Shown: in pieces, positions 54,849 to 63,131 of the stretch
Layout: each line of letters opens with the position of its first letter
How positions within the stretch are numbered: the stretch's first letter is position 1
Assembly (NCBI GenBank): GCA_947259115.1
Contig: CAMYKS010000006.1
Span: 62,001-126,000 of the forward strand
Direction: 5' to 3'
Length of the DNA: 64,000 bases
DNA from: an uncultured Desulfobulbaceae bacterium
GTDB taxonomy: Bacteria; Desulfobacterota; Desulfobulbia; Desulfobulbales; BM004
Program-made: the position numbers and the translations under genes
The notes under the pieces: model-generated
Told to the model about the DNA's origin: nothing
Seen by the model: only the letters and a program-made list of their open reading frames with translations
Database searches by the model: none

Positions 54849-55598
54849 TCATAGGATGTCTCCCGATTCCCACTTAGAAGAATATCGGGCTCCTGTTTCT
54901 CGAAACACACTTTGAAATGCTTGCACAATCTCAGGGTCAAACTGTCTGCCGGCATGTATATGAAGCTCAGCAAGGGCGTCTTCCTTTCTCCGCCTGGGCC
55001 GATAAGGCCGGTCAGTGCTTATGGAATCAAAGCTGTCCGCTACACAAATTATCCTTGCCGACAGGGGGATAACATCGCCTGTCAAGTTGTCCGGGTATCC
55101 TTTGCCGTCAATTCTTTCATGATGATGCTTGACTGCTGTTGATACACCATGCAGCTGCGAAATGGGCTTGATGATTTCGGCACCTCTGGCAGGGTGTTTC
55201 TTGATGAGTTCGAACTCCTCTTCAGTAATTCCGACTGGTTTATCCAGCAAAGCATCATAGGTTCCTGTCCTGCCTATGTCATGCATAAGTCCGGCAATTT
55301 TGAGTGTTTCAATGTCCTTGTTTGGAAGCCCCATTTTTTTGCCGATAGCAACGGCATAAAACGTCACCCGCTCAGAATGCCCTTTTGTCCAGCGGGACCG
55401 TTTATCTGCAGCATGCGCAAGTACTCTGGCTTTACAGATATTTACAGCGGTATTTAATTGGGTCGGATCTCCATGGACGACTTTACATACATCAGCCCAT
55501 GGATCAAGGTGAGTCGGTGTCGTAATTTCAAGAGACCCTGGAGGGGTTACAGAGGGAACTGTTATAATTCTTTTTTTTTGCGTCTTTTTTCTTCCCAT
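54849..55598 (-). CDS. HD-GYP domain protein, putative c-di-GMP phosphodiesterase
   Basis: A 249-residue protein with a complete HD-GYP domain: LMHDIGRTG (HD, about residue 111-119), KHPARGAEI, HHHERIDGKGYP (about residue 164-175, containing the GYP motif) and DSFDSISTDRPYR. The first 45 residues are basic and unique. HD-GYP enzymes degrade cyclic-di-GMP, which controls pili and biofilm. The N-terminus overlaps by 37 bp the small membrane-protein gene (start 55699), so translation of the two is coupled. Confidence 0.9.
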   Translation of the reverse strand: MGRKKTQKKRIITVPSVTPPGSLEITTPTHLDPWADVCKVVHGDPTQLNTAVNICKARVLAHAADKRSRWTKGHSERVTFYAVAIGKKMGLPNKDIETLKIAGLMHDIGRTGTYDALLDKPVGITEEEFELIKKHPARGAEIIKPISQLHGVSTAVKHHHERIDGKGYPDNLTGDVIPLSARIICVADSFDSISTDRPYRPRRRKEDALAELHIHAGRQFDPEIVQAFQSVFRETGARYSSKWESGDIL

Positions 55599-55699
55599 GT
55601 GCCACCCAGATGGATGCCGTATAAACAGGAAAATACCATAAGTCCGGTAATGACTATTCCCATTAACATTTGTTCAGGAGTTAAGGGTGCTAAATTCAT
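55562..55699 (-). CDS. Small 45-residue membrane protein overlapping the HD-GYP gene
   Basis: A short minus-strand frame: start MNLAPLTPEQMLMGIV and end KRRKKKEL, with one hydrophobic helix (about residues 11-31) and a very basic C-terminus. AAGGAGG lies 7 bp before the ATG, a near-perfect ribosome binding site, which makes the gene credible despite its size. Its last 37 bp overlap the HD-GYP start. The layout suggests a membrane partner that recruits or controls the HD-GYP enzyme. Confidence 0.7.
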   Translation of the reverse strand: MNLAPLTPEQMLMGIVITGLMVFSCLYGIHLGGTWEEKRRKKKEL

Positions 55700-55722
55700 G
55701 AGGTGCCTCCTTTTGCACTATG

Positions 55723-55744
55723 CCAACCCAACATGTTGGGTTGG
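55723..55744. promoter_or_regulatory. 22-bp perfect palindrome upstream of the small membrane-protein gene
   Basis: CCAACCCAACA and its exact complement TGTTGGGTTGG abut without a loop. It lies 23 bp before the start codon, next to the ribosome binding site. Perfect 11-bp arms are unlikely by chance; it may be an operator or an mRNA hairpin that controls access to the site. Confidence 0.6.
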
Positions 55745-55908
55745 ACATTGTTGTTAAGCTTGTTACGATAAAACATTGTTAATACAAAGATACGATTCTC
55801 ATTCGCTTTTATGCCGTCAATTTCCTTTCGTCGTAAAAAGGAGGTTAATTTCTGATTTGAATTCTAAGTGATATTATAGTAATGAAGCAACTATAAAATT
55901 GAACAATA

Positions 55909-55939
55909 TACGTATTTATATACGTATATATAATACGTA
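55909..55939 (-). promoter_or_regulatory. Triple TACGTA element A (HD-GYP unit)
   Basis: Three TACGTA sites at 55909-55914, 55921-55926 and 55934-55939, spaced 12 and 13 bp. Read on the minus strand, toward the small membrane-protein/HD-GYP genes, the order is 13 then 12, exactly as at 62606-62636. A -10-like TATTGT follows directly. It is about 210 bp before the minus-strand start codon at 55699. Confidence 0.6.
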
Positions 55940-56178
55940 CTAAATGGTGTAACTATTTATATTATATTACTTTTATTATTTTTATTATTGCCGAATAATT
56001 TTCAAAGAAAGAAGCCGTGTATTAAAAGAATAATTGTTTAATGCGGCAAAGGAGAAATTGGCAGAGTGGTTGAACGAGCTATGAACAATGCTGGTGATGA
56101 GTTCTTTCCGTGTCGCCCGTTATATTCACCATCTGCTTTGAAGCGTTCTCTTGAAATAAAGTGTTGCGTGGCCATGTC

Positions 56179-56205
56179 AAAATGCCCCGCTGCTTGCGGT
56201 TGGGA
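56179..56205. repeat. REP-like unit R1
   Basis: AATGCCCCGCTGCTTGCGG and following bases share ATGCCCCGCTGCTTG with R3 at 60464. It is a partial copy. Confidence 0.5.
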
Positions 56206-56266
56206 TGGATGGCATCCAATGATGTTTTAATGTTTTCAAGAAAGTTGTCGGCCTTCATGTAGCCGT

Positions 56267-56321
56267 AATGCCCCATCCCTTGGCTTGTGGGGATAGATCA
56301 CTTGAGGCAACTTGCTTTTAC
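56267..56321. repeat. REP-like unit R2
   Basis: AATGCCCCATCCCTTGGCTT, then GTGGGGATAGATCAC and CAACTTGCTTTTAC. It matches R3 (60463-60520) along its length. It overlaps the last bases of the LuxR-type regulator gene. Confidence 0.55.
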
Positions 56322-57322
56322 AAATAGGATTTCAGAAGGCTTTTTCTCAGGCTTGTTTTTTTACCCTGCAGGCCGAGCTTCTTTCTTATCTGAAAGCGGT
56401 GGGTTTCAACGGTCCTGGGAGATATGTCCAACACGGCGGCAATCTCTTTTGTGCTCAGCCCCTGTTTTGTGAGGTTTGCCACCTGTATTTCCTTGGCAGT
56501 GAGCTTGAAAAGAAGCAACAGCCGATTGTAAAGGAACGGTGAGGCAAGAGCACTGAGGTTCTGCTCTATAAGAGCAAAAGTGTTTTTTTGCTCGGCGCTG
56601 AGTTTTGATCCCTTCAGCCTGTCAATATACGGCAGTATCATTTTTTCGATTTTCCCTTTAAGTTCTACATCATACTGCGCCCTTTCCTCGTCCCTTCTTT
56701 TCAGCAGGACCTCAAGGGCGATATTGCTTTCCTGCATCGCCTGTGTCTTTTTATGCAGCTTTTCCGCGGTGATTTTATGCTCTTTAATCTCACGCTCGAG
56801 GGAGGCGACCGTTTCTGATAGTTGGGCCGTTCTCTCCGCAACACGGTGTTCAAGCTTATCCCGTGCCTCCTGCAGATCGGCAAGCAGAAAGACGCGTTCC
56901 TTTTCCAATCGCTTCTGTTCAATGCTGCGCCTGGCCAGGCCGCATATTTCCACCATGTTCAGCGGTTTTTTCAGGAAAAAGTCTACACCCATCTTGTAGC
57001 AGCGTTGGATTTCCTCGTCTTCGCCATGACCAGTGATAACTACAAGTGTGAAGGGCGATTCACGGTTAATCTTAATTGCTTTCATAAAATCATAACCGTC
57101 CATAACCGGCATTCTCAAATCGAGAAAAATCAACTCAGGGGATTCTCCAGAAAATGCTATAAGCCCCTCTTTGCCGTTATCGGCAAAAGAGAGTTCGTAG
57201 CCTTCGTTTGCCAAGGCCATTTTAATAGCCATTTGTACGGTTTGCTCATCATCCACAACCAGTACCTTCGGAACAGAAACTGTTTGAATCATCTGTGTTG
57301 TTGCTTCATCTGACAAAGTCAT
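56318..57322 (-). CDS. Response regulator with receiver, coiled coil and LuxR-type HTH
   Basis: A 334-residue regulator. The receiver domain (residues 18-130) has VLVVDDEQTV, phospho-acceptor LIFLDLRMPVMDG (Asp about 72), VVITGHGED and FFLKKPLNMVEI. A long coiled coil (about 135-250) follows, then a LuxR/GerE helix-turn-helix (LTAKEIQVANLTKQGLSTKE, then TVETHRFQIRKKLG, about 275-325). AGGAGT lies 7 bp before the ATG. It is directly downstream of the PAS histidine kinase, its likely partner, and with the binding-protein gene forms a sensing module. Confidence 0.9.
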   Translation of the reverse strand: MTLSDEATTQMIQTVSVPKVLVVDDEQTVQMAIKMALANEGYELSFADNGKEGLIAFSGESPELIFLDLRMPVMDGYDFMKAIKINRESPFTLVVITGHGEDEEIQRCYKMGVDFFLKKPLNMVEICGLARRSIEQKRLEKERVFLLADLQEARDKLEHRVAERTAQLSETVASLEREIKEHKITAEKLHKKTQAMQESNIALEVLLKRRDEERAQYDVELKGKIEKMILPYIDRLKGSKLSAEQKNTFALIEQNLSALASPFLYNRLLLLFKLTAKEIQVANLTKQGLSTKEIAAVLDISPRTVETHRFQIRKKLGLQGKKTSLRKSLLKSYL

Positions 57323-57357
57323 GGTTTCAACTCCTAGATATTCTGCTTTTCATGGCA

Positions 57358-59334
57358 TTAATGATGTACAGTAATCGGCAAAGAAATAATAAAGGTCGCT
57401 CCCCAGCCCTGCATCCGGCGATGCTCAATGGTACCGTTATGCTCTTTGATAATATTGCTGATAATGGCCAGACCAAGGCCTACTCCCTTTTCAGCTTTTT
57501 TCGTAGTAAAGAAGGGTTCAAATATGTCTTGCTCATTTGCCGTTTCGACGCCTGGACCGTTATCGGCAAAAGTAGTTTCCAGGAAATCCCCGGCTTTTTT
57601 CATGCTTACCCTGATCTTGCCGATTCCAACCTCTTCTATGGCATCAATGCTGTTTTGCAGCAGATTAATAAAAACCTGCTCAAGCTGCATTTTGTTACCG
57701 TAAATCTTTGGCAGATCATTCTCAATATCCCGGATTAAAACCTGGCTGCGAAGCCGCATTCTTTCGGCCATGAGGATCATAGCATCATCAAGTACCTCGG
57801 GCAGGTACAAATCGGAACGCGACGCAATGTTTTTCCGGCCAAAATTGCGTAGGTGCTCGGTTATCAGCGTTATTCTTGCAACCTGCCGCAGAGCCTCCCT
57901 GAATTTATATCGTATTTCCTTCTCATCGAACCGTCCCTCATCAAGGTCCCGCAAAGCGGCTTGGTAGGCAATTTTAACAAAGGTGAGCGGTTGGTTTATC
58001 TCATGGGCAATACCTGTGGCAATTTCACCGATTGATGCAAGTTTCGAAAGTGAAAGGGCCTTGAGCTCCATTTTCTTTCGTTCTTTTTCGGATTTTATTC
58101 TTTCGGTCACATTTCTGATAATGAGTTCGATTGCAGGCTCTCTTGCAAAGATTAATTTACTTGCTTTTATGTCAATGATTATCCGGTTTCCGTCTTTGTG
58201 TAATACTTCAATCTGGTTTGGCGACCCGGGTGATTCCACAGATATCTTGTCCAGCCGTCTCCAGCCTGCCGGTTGCTGTTGAGCGGGTTGAAGCAGTTCC
58301 TCTGCATTGCGGCCGAGCAGTTCTTCACAGTTGTACCCGAAGATATTGCAAAAGGAATGATTGAGCCAGGTGAACTTTCCTTCTTGAATCATAGCCACGC
58401 CGTCAGCTATCCCTTCCGAGATGCTGCGGAATTTATTCTCACTTTCCCGTAAGGCAAGTTCAATTTTTTTGCGTGATTGTATCTCTCCCTCCAAATCCTC
58501 GACCTTCTTTTCCAGGTCGGTTTTCAAGGTATTAATTGTTTTGAAGGAGTTGTTCAGTGTTACGATCATGTTGTCGAAGGTGTCCGCCAACACCCCTACA
58601 TCATCTTTGGCTTCCTTACTAATGCCATAATTCATGGAAATGTTTATCAGCCGCTTTAGTGGTTTAGTGACTTCCCGGATTGTGAAATAGGTAGCTACAC
58701 TGACAAGACCTAGAAAAAAAATCAGGAGTAGAACTCCTTTATTCAGCATTTCGTGGATAGCTTTTTGCAAATATGTTTTATTGAGGATCAAACCAACAAA
58801 ACCGACGACATACATATCATTTGGGCTGGGAGGAGCATTAACTTCATCGAAATACATGTAATCAATGCTGAGTTGAGAAGATGCGGACTGTACCGGATGC
58901 CAGAACTCGATCCTCCTGGCATTATCAAGGTACAAGGTTTCCGGAGATATTTTTAACTGTTCAAAAAACTGCCCGGTAGCATTCTTTTTTTTGATGCAAA
59001 TCTCCGTTTGATCCCAAGGCGGTTTAGTTTCTCTGTATAAAAGCTGCCCCTCAATATTATAGGCACAGACGCCGATTACATCTTCAACACTGAGAGCTGC
59101 CCCGAGTGATTCCGAAATTTTATTTTTGTCTTCGGCGAACATGCCGAGCCGGACATTACTGGCTAAAACCGAGGTCAGCATTTTACCGTGTTTGATGTTC
59201 TCATTAGTAAGGTATTCTTTCTGGATTTGGAGGTAGAAGATACTGAGGGTGAGAGTTATAAGTAACATTACACCAGACAGATGGGTGAAGATTTTGGCGC
59301 TGAAACTTTTGTTGATTATTCTGAAAAATATCAA
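57358..59334 (-). CDS. PAS-domain membrane histidine kinase
   Basis: A 658-residue sensor kinase: N-terminal membrane helix (about 14-35), a periplasmic domain (about 36-195) with SASSQLSIDYMYF, a second membrane helix (about 198-220), HAMP (about 220-265), a coiled coil, a PAS domain (about 298-410), the HisKA box GEIATGIAHEINQPLTFVK (His about residue 444) and the ATPase motifs N, G1 and G2 (LLQNSIDAIEEV, ADNGPGV, GVGLGLAI). Start is TTG at 59334 with AAAGGG 6 bp upstream. A binding-protein gene precedes it, so it may sense a ligand-bound partner. Confidence 0.92.
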   Translation of the reverse strand: MIFFRIINKSFSAKIFTHLSGVMLLITLTLSIFYLQIQKEYLTNENIKHGKMLTSVLASNVRLGMFAEDKNKISESLGAALSVEDVIGVCAYNIEGQLLYRETKPPWDQTEICIKKKNATGQFFEQLKISPETLYLDNARRIEFWHPVQSASSQLSIDYMYFDEVNAPPSPNDMYVVGFVGLILNKTYLQKAIHEMLNKGVLLLIFFLGLVSVATYFTIREVTKPLKRLINISMNYGISKEAKDDVGVLADTFDNMIVTLNNSFKTINTLKTDLEKKVEDLEGEIQSRKKIELALRESENKFRSISEGIADGVAMIQEGKFTWLNHSFCNIFGYNCEELLGRNAEELLQPAQQQPAGWRRLDKISVESPGSPNQIEVLHKDGNRIIIDIKASKLIFAREPAIELIIRNVTERIKSEKERKKMELKALSLSKLASIGEIATGIAHEINQPLTFVKIAYQAALRDLDEGRFDEKEIRYKFREALRQVARITLITEHLRNFGRKNIASRSDLYLPEVLDDAMILMAERMRLRSQVLIRDIENDLPKIYGNKMQLEQVFINLLQNSIDAIEEVGIGKIRVSMKKAGDFLETTFADNGPGVETANEQDIFEPFFTTKKAEKGVGLGLAIISNIIKEHNGTIEHRRMQGWGATFIISLPITVHH

Positions 59335-59391
59335 ATCGAACCCTTTAAGTTTCCTTTGCTTTATGATGCCCTGTCCTTATTCTCTACTGCC

Positions 59392-60363
59392 CTATTCATG
59401 ACTATTCAATGCCATAATGTCTATCCCCAGTAACTTTGCTGCCAAGTGATTCACCCGGACATTAACTTTGCGGACCTGGACAGGCGAAAAATCGGATACT
59501 TTGGTGCCGTTCAGTATTTTAAGGGCCAGTTCCCCGGCCTGCTTTCCCATGTCGGTAGCATCAAAAGATACGGAAAGCGTCGCCCCCAGTTTTAAATATT
59601 TTTCTGCAAATGTGAGGACCGGTATCCTATTTTCCAGAGAGAAGAGAAAAATATAATCCAAAGTCTGCGGGGTGATCACCGTTTGGTCCGGCAGCATCCA
59701 GTAACAATCAATTTTATCTTTCATCCTGGCGAGCCGACTGGGAATTTCCTTTGAAGTTTTTACGGGCAGAGCAACAAGATGTATGCCAATCCGCTTGGCA
59801 AATTCTTCCGCTTCACGAACAAGGGTGCCAGTTCTGTCGGGATTGTAAAGCAGGCCTATACGCTTGATTTCCGGAATAAGGTGGATGAGGCTGGTAAGCT
59901 GCTGCTTTGCAGTCACGTTCATATTAATACCTGTAATGTTGTCTTGTGTCCCGGCTACCAATCCCGGGTTGGGGGCCAGGAGATATATAATCGGGATATC
60001 GCTGATACCCTTGACCAGCGCAAGGCTGCTGCTGCCAATCACCAAAAGGAGATCAGGATGCCGCCTGGCAATTTCCTGCTTCAGATGTTGGAGATTCTTT
60101 TCTGCGGAAAGGATACGTGTGGTAACGGTGTGGGGCTGAATAGTTTTCAGGCCGCGGGTTGAGATATCACGAAGTACTATGGTTTCAAACCCCTGCAAGG
60201 CATTGTTGTAAACCTGCAACTGTGCACTCTGGACCACAAGGATATCGTCGGCCCAGGCATGGGTCTTTTGAAAGCTGATGAAAATAAACAGGATCAGGAA
60301 TATTTTCTTATTTGAAATTATTCTTAACATATGAGAGAGTAGTGATGCATTAAAGTAATGCAT
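59392..60363 (-). CDS. ABC-type periplasmic binding protein (TrpX-like)
   Basis: A 323-residue secreted protein with a signal peptide (SNKKIFLILFIFISFQKTHA) and the two-lobe PF04392 (TrpX-like) binding fold: PDLLLVIGSSSLALVKGIS, VAGTQDNITGI, RIGLLYNPDRTGTLVREAEE and the C-terminal lobe LDYIFLFSLENRIPVLTFAEKYLKLGA. No permease or ATPase gene is near, so it may serve the adjacent kinase as a ligand sensor and not transport. The start at 60363 is the longer option; 60330 gives a shorter signal. Confidence 0.85.
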   Translation of the reverse strand: MHYFNASLLSHMLRIISNKKIFLILFIFISFQKTHAWADDILVVQSAQLQVYNNALQGFETIVLRDISTRGLKTIQPHTVTTRILSAEKNLQHLKQEIARRHPDLLLVIGSSSLALVKGISDIPIIYLLAPNPGLVAGTQDNITGINMNVTAKQQLTSLIHLIPEIKRIGLLYNPDRTGTLVREAEEFAKRIGIHLVALPVKTSKEIPSRLARMKDKIDCYWMLPDQTVITPQTLDYIFLFSLENRIPVLTFAEKYLKLGATLSVSFDATDMGKQAGELALKILNGTKVSDFSPVQVRKVNVRVNHLAAKLLGIDIMALNSHE

Positions 60364-60463
60364 GGCTTTTCACTTTAAAGGTTGGTTTTTGAAAGTTCAA
60401 TAAGAAAGAAAAAAGAGGGATAAACATATTTGAAAGTGTTGATGTTTTACAAGGCCCACCAAA

Positions 60464-60520
60464 ATGCCCCGCTGCTTGCTGCGGGGATAGGTCACATGAA
60501 AGGCGACAACTTTCTTTTAC
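60464..60520. repeat. REP-like unit R3
   Basis: ATGCCCCGCTGCTTGCTGCG and following bases with the hairpin CCCCGC/GCGGGG (60467-60486), then GTCACATG and CAACTTTCTTTTAC. It is homologous to R2 on the other side of the kinase module and in the same orientation. Confidence 0.55.
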
Positions 60521-60606
60521 TTCTTAATTAACAAGAAATCCTTGATAAGGCTAATAAAAAAGGAAAAAAAACATGCAGTGATATATCTGCAACTTCCGGT
60601 TAAAAA

Positions 60607-62490
60607 ATGAAAAACGCCATGTTAAGTACTGCCAGTATCTTGCCCCTGTTTCTGGCTACAGTTTTATCTGTTCCGGCCTTGGGAGCTGAGCTGAGCCCGG
60701 CCGAGCTGGACGAGCTTTATCTTTATTTCAAGGATGACCAACTGGTGGAGGTCGAGACCCGCAGCCCGAAACCGCTCAATCAGGTAGCTGAGAACGTCAC
60801 GGTTATCACCGCCGAGGAGATTGAGGGCATGAACGCCCATACGGTAGCCGAGGTCTTGAACCGTGTGCCAGGCATTATTATGGAGGGCAGCTACACTGAT
60901 TTCGGCAGCTCTTCAACAATTTTTATTCAGGGTTCTGATTATGAACATGTCCTGGTGCTCCTTGACGGCATCCGCTGGGGTTATGTCAGTTTCGATTATG
61001 CGGAGACCAACACCATCCCGGTGCAGATCATCAAGCGTATCGAGATTATCAAGGGGGCTGCCTCATCCACCTGGGGCTCTTCGCTTGGGGGAGTGGTGAA
61101 CATCATCACAAAGGATACCGGAAAGGACGCCATTCCGACCGGCTCCCTGTCCGGTTCCTATGGAGAGAACAGCACCACCCATCTGCGGGGCGATGCGGCA
61201 GGCATGCTGGGCCGGCTTGGCTATTATATTTATGGAAGTTATCAGGAGTCGGACGGTATCGAGGACAGCCGTTTCTTCGACAACAAGAACTTTTACGTTA
61301 AGCTGCAGCTGGACCTGCCAAATCAAATTGACATTGGGGGCACCTTCGGTCACAACAGGCCGGAATATAAATATTACCATATTCCAGCGTGGGATGAAGA
61401 AGGGGTGATCAATGATCGTGTCTATAACGCCACCGCCTTCTTTACAGCTCCATTGGGAAACACAGTCACACTTAACCTGAATGGTTACTGGTTTAAAGAT
61501 ACGTTCACCGATAAATGGCAGCCGATTTCAGCCGGAATTCCCATTAATAAAGTGCGCTACAAGGGTGAATCAACCGGCGCCAGCGGACGTCTTGTCTGGG
61601 ACACCAATACACAAACCCTGGTCCTGGGTATGGACTATGAGCGGCGGGAGAACACCGAAACTGATCAGTTGACGTCCTACACATCAAAAAGCCAACATGA
61701 TGAAATTTGGGCTTTTTTTATCAATGATACCATACGGCTTAACCGGCTGACAGTAATCCCCGGATTGCGCTATGACCATCTTTCCATTGCCGATGACAAG
61801 ATCAGCCCCAGCCTCGGCCTGACTTATCAGGTGAATGATAAAACCCTGCTGCGGGGCAATGTTTCGCGCGGCTTCCGCAAACCCTATGCCTCGATAAAAA
61901 CAGGTGATTCATTATTCTTTCCAGAGGCTAACCCGGACCTGGAGTCAGAAGAGATCACCTCATTTCAGGCCGGGGTGGAAAATAATGCCATTCCCTTTGT
62001 GAAGATCAAGGCAAACCTTTTCCTGCATCGGGCAGTAGATGTCTGGGTGAATGATCCTGACACCTTTATCTTTGTGAACAACGGTGATTTTGACCGGCAG
62101 GGCGTTGAGTTGGAACTGCAGACCGCCTCGTTTCACAATTTTTCGGCCAGCGTCAATGGCCTGTACCTGCGCATGAAGCCGGATGATGAATCCAGTGCCA
62201 CCCATTATGAGGCTAATATTCTTGTAAAGTATGACGATGGGACCTGGCGGGGGCAATTGTTCGGCCATAATGTCTGGCTCGGCGACGTCTCCCCGCCTGT
62301 TACCTGGGACGATGAAACAGGCACCTTTATCTGGGATTTAGTTCTCGGCAGGCGTTTTCATCTGCAGCAGGATACATCAGCCGAGCTCTTTGCCGAACTG
62401 CATAACGTCTTTGACGATGACCAGTATTTTCAATGGGTTTTTCCCAATGCCGGACGCTGGTTTGAAGCTGGCATCAGATTTACATATTAA
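60607..62490 (+). CDS. TonB-dependent outer-membrane receptor
   Basis: A 627-residue receptor with a signal peptide (about 1-27). The plug domain (about 50-165) contains NVTVITAEEIEGMNAHTVAE, VLLDGIRWG and the GAASSTWGSSLGGVVNIITK block, and a 22-strand barrel ends in the aromatic ...AGIRFTY signature. The TonB-box region (about 45-55) is VEVETRSP. Barrel loops lack a diagnostic ligand motif. Substrate (siderophore, B12 or other) unknown; no riboswitch was seen upstream. It is divergent from the binding-protein gene, which may share its substrate. Confidence 0.92.
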   Translation: MKNAMLSTASILPLFLATVLSVPALGAELSPAELDELYLYFKDDQLVEVETRSPKPLNQVAENVTVITAEEIEGMNAHTVAEVLNRVPGIIMEGSYTDFGSSSTIFIQGSDYEHVLVLLDGIRWGYVSFDYAETNTIPVQIIKRIEIIKGAASSTWGSSLGGVVNIITKDTGKDAIPTGSLSGSYGENSTTHLRGDAAGMLGRLGYYIYGSYQESDGIEDSRFFDNKNFYVKLQLDLPNQIDIGGTFGHNRPEYKYYHIPAWDEEGVINDRVYNATAFFTAPLGNTVTLNLNGYWFKDTFTDKWQPISAGIPINKVRYKGESTGASGRLVWDTNTQTLVLGMDYERRENTETDQLTSYTSKSQHDEIWAFFINDTIRLNRLTVIPGLRYDHLSIADDKISPSLGLTYQVNDKTLLRGNVSRGFRKPYASIKTGDSLFFPEANPDLESEEITSFQAGVENNAIPFVKIKANLFLHRAVDVWVNDPDTFIFVNNGDFDRQGVELELQTASFHNFSASVNGLYLRMKPDDESSATHYEANILVKYDDGTWRGQLFGHNVWLGDVSPPVTWDDETGTFIWDLVLGRRFHLQQDTSAELFAELHNVFDDDQYFQWVFPNAGRWFEAGIRFTY

Positions 62491-62794
62491 TCCTCCTGAT
62501 TAAAATATTTTAACCTGCACCTACCTTCTGTCAGATTGTTATGGAAATCTTTCGGTATACGGCATGAGTATAAAACGCTTGCTACGGGATTAGGTGTTCA
62601 TGAAATACGTAAAATAAATACGTAATTGCATACGTATATAATCTAATTTTTGTTGTGCATCATTATCGATCATTCGTTAAATTTGAATTATGAAAAAAGT
62701 ATTTTGCTTCGTTATATGCGCATGAAAAAACCGAAACAAATGAATAAGGACGGTGTGTTGCATCAACAATGAAATCTTACTAAGGAGTTGTGAA
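62491..62794. other. Intergenic region before the 35-residue peptide gene
   Basis: About 300 bp, AT-rich, no other supported gene. It holds the triple TACGTA element (62606-62636) with an adjoining TATAAT and the ribosome binding site of the peptide gene at 62781-62786. Confidence 0.55.
62606..62642 (+). promoter_or_regulatory. Triple TACGTA element B (peptide gene), with adjoining -10 box
   Basis: TACGTA at 62606-62611, 62619-62624 and 62631-62636, spaced 13 and 12 bp, followed directly by TATAAT (62637-62642). The same spacing and orientation relative to the downstream genes occur at 55909-55939. The site is about 150 bp before the peptide start. Confidence 0.6.
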
Positions 62795-62902
62795 ATGGAA
62801 AAGAAGAAACTCATTGTATTGGCTAAAGGAACTGACCCGAAGGAAATAGCTGTCAGAGCTGCATGTTGTAAGGTGGGACCCAGAAGGTTTAAAGCCTGGT
62901 AA
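62795..62902 (+). CDS. 35-residue peptide gene (candidate precursor or small protein)
   Basis: A short frame that begins MEKKKLIVLAKGTDPKE and ends CCKVGPRRFKAW. TAAGGAG lies 8 bp before the ATG (62781-62786), and a 14-bp stem terminator follows the stop. It has a charged leader-like N-terminus, then a Cys-Cys and aromatic, basic C-terminus. That is the layout of a ribosomally made peptide precursor, but no modifying enzyme is adjacent and I cannot place it in a named family with certainty. The promoter region has a triple operator. Alternative: a small regulatory protein. Confidence 0.65.
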   Translation: MEKKKLIVLAKGTDPKEIAVRAACCKVGPRRFKAW

Positions 62903-62921
62903 AATCAAAACTTCTTATCTT

Positions 62922-62955
62922 GCACAAATGGGGGATGAAACTCCCCCATTTGTGC
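62922..62955 (+). terminator. Hairpin terminator after the peptide gene
   Basis: GCACAAATGGGGGA pairs with TCCCCCATTTGTGC (14 bp, loop TGAAAC), 20 bp after the peptide stop. There is no T run, so it may act as a stabilising end or a weaker terminator. Confidence 0.55.
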
Positions 62956-63131
62956 CCATGGAAGGCTTTTTCAGCTGCTGTTGATGATTTTGCCGGCCCG
63001 GACTGGAATGTTTCCAGCAGTTTTGGCCTAATTTACAGATGTTCTCAATCAAGATGGGCCAGATAATCAAGCCGGTTTGCCATTTTGCAAACAAATTTCG
63101 GACCGTTCATTGCCGGTCAATATCTCCAGGA

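Larger units (their letters stand above)
55700..56317. other. Regulatory/intergenic region upstream of the HD-GYP unit
   Basis: About 620 bp without a confident gene. It holds a 22-bp perfect palindrome (55723-55744), the triple TACGTA element (55909-55939) and REP-like units near 56179-56205 and 56267-56321. A 45-residue minus-strand frame at 56038-56175 has no good ribosome binding site and is left out. Confidence 0.6.

Noticed and set aside
56038..56175. A 45-residue minus-strand gene
   Set aside because: The frame is complete but has no clear ribosome binding site and no recognisable protein family; it may be chance.
60364..60606. Cobalamin riboswitch upstream of the TonB-dependent receptor
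   Set aside because: No B12-box or other conserved element was seen in this interval, only REP-like unit R3.
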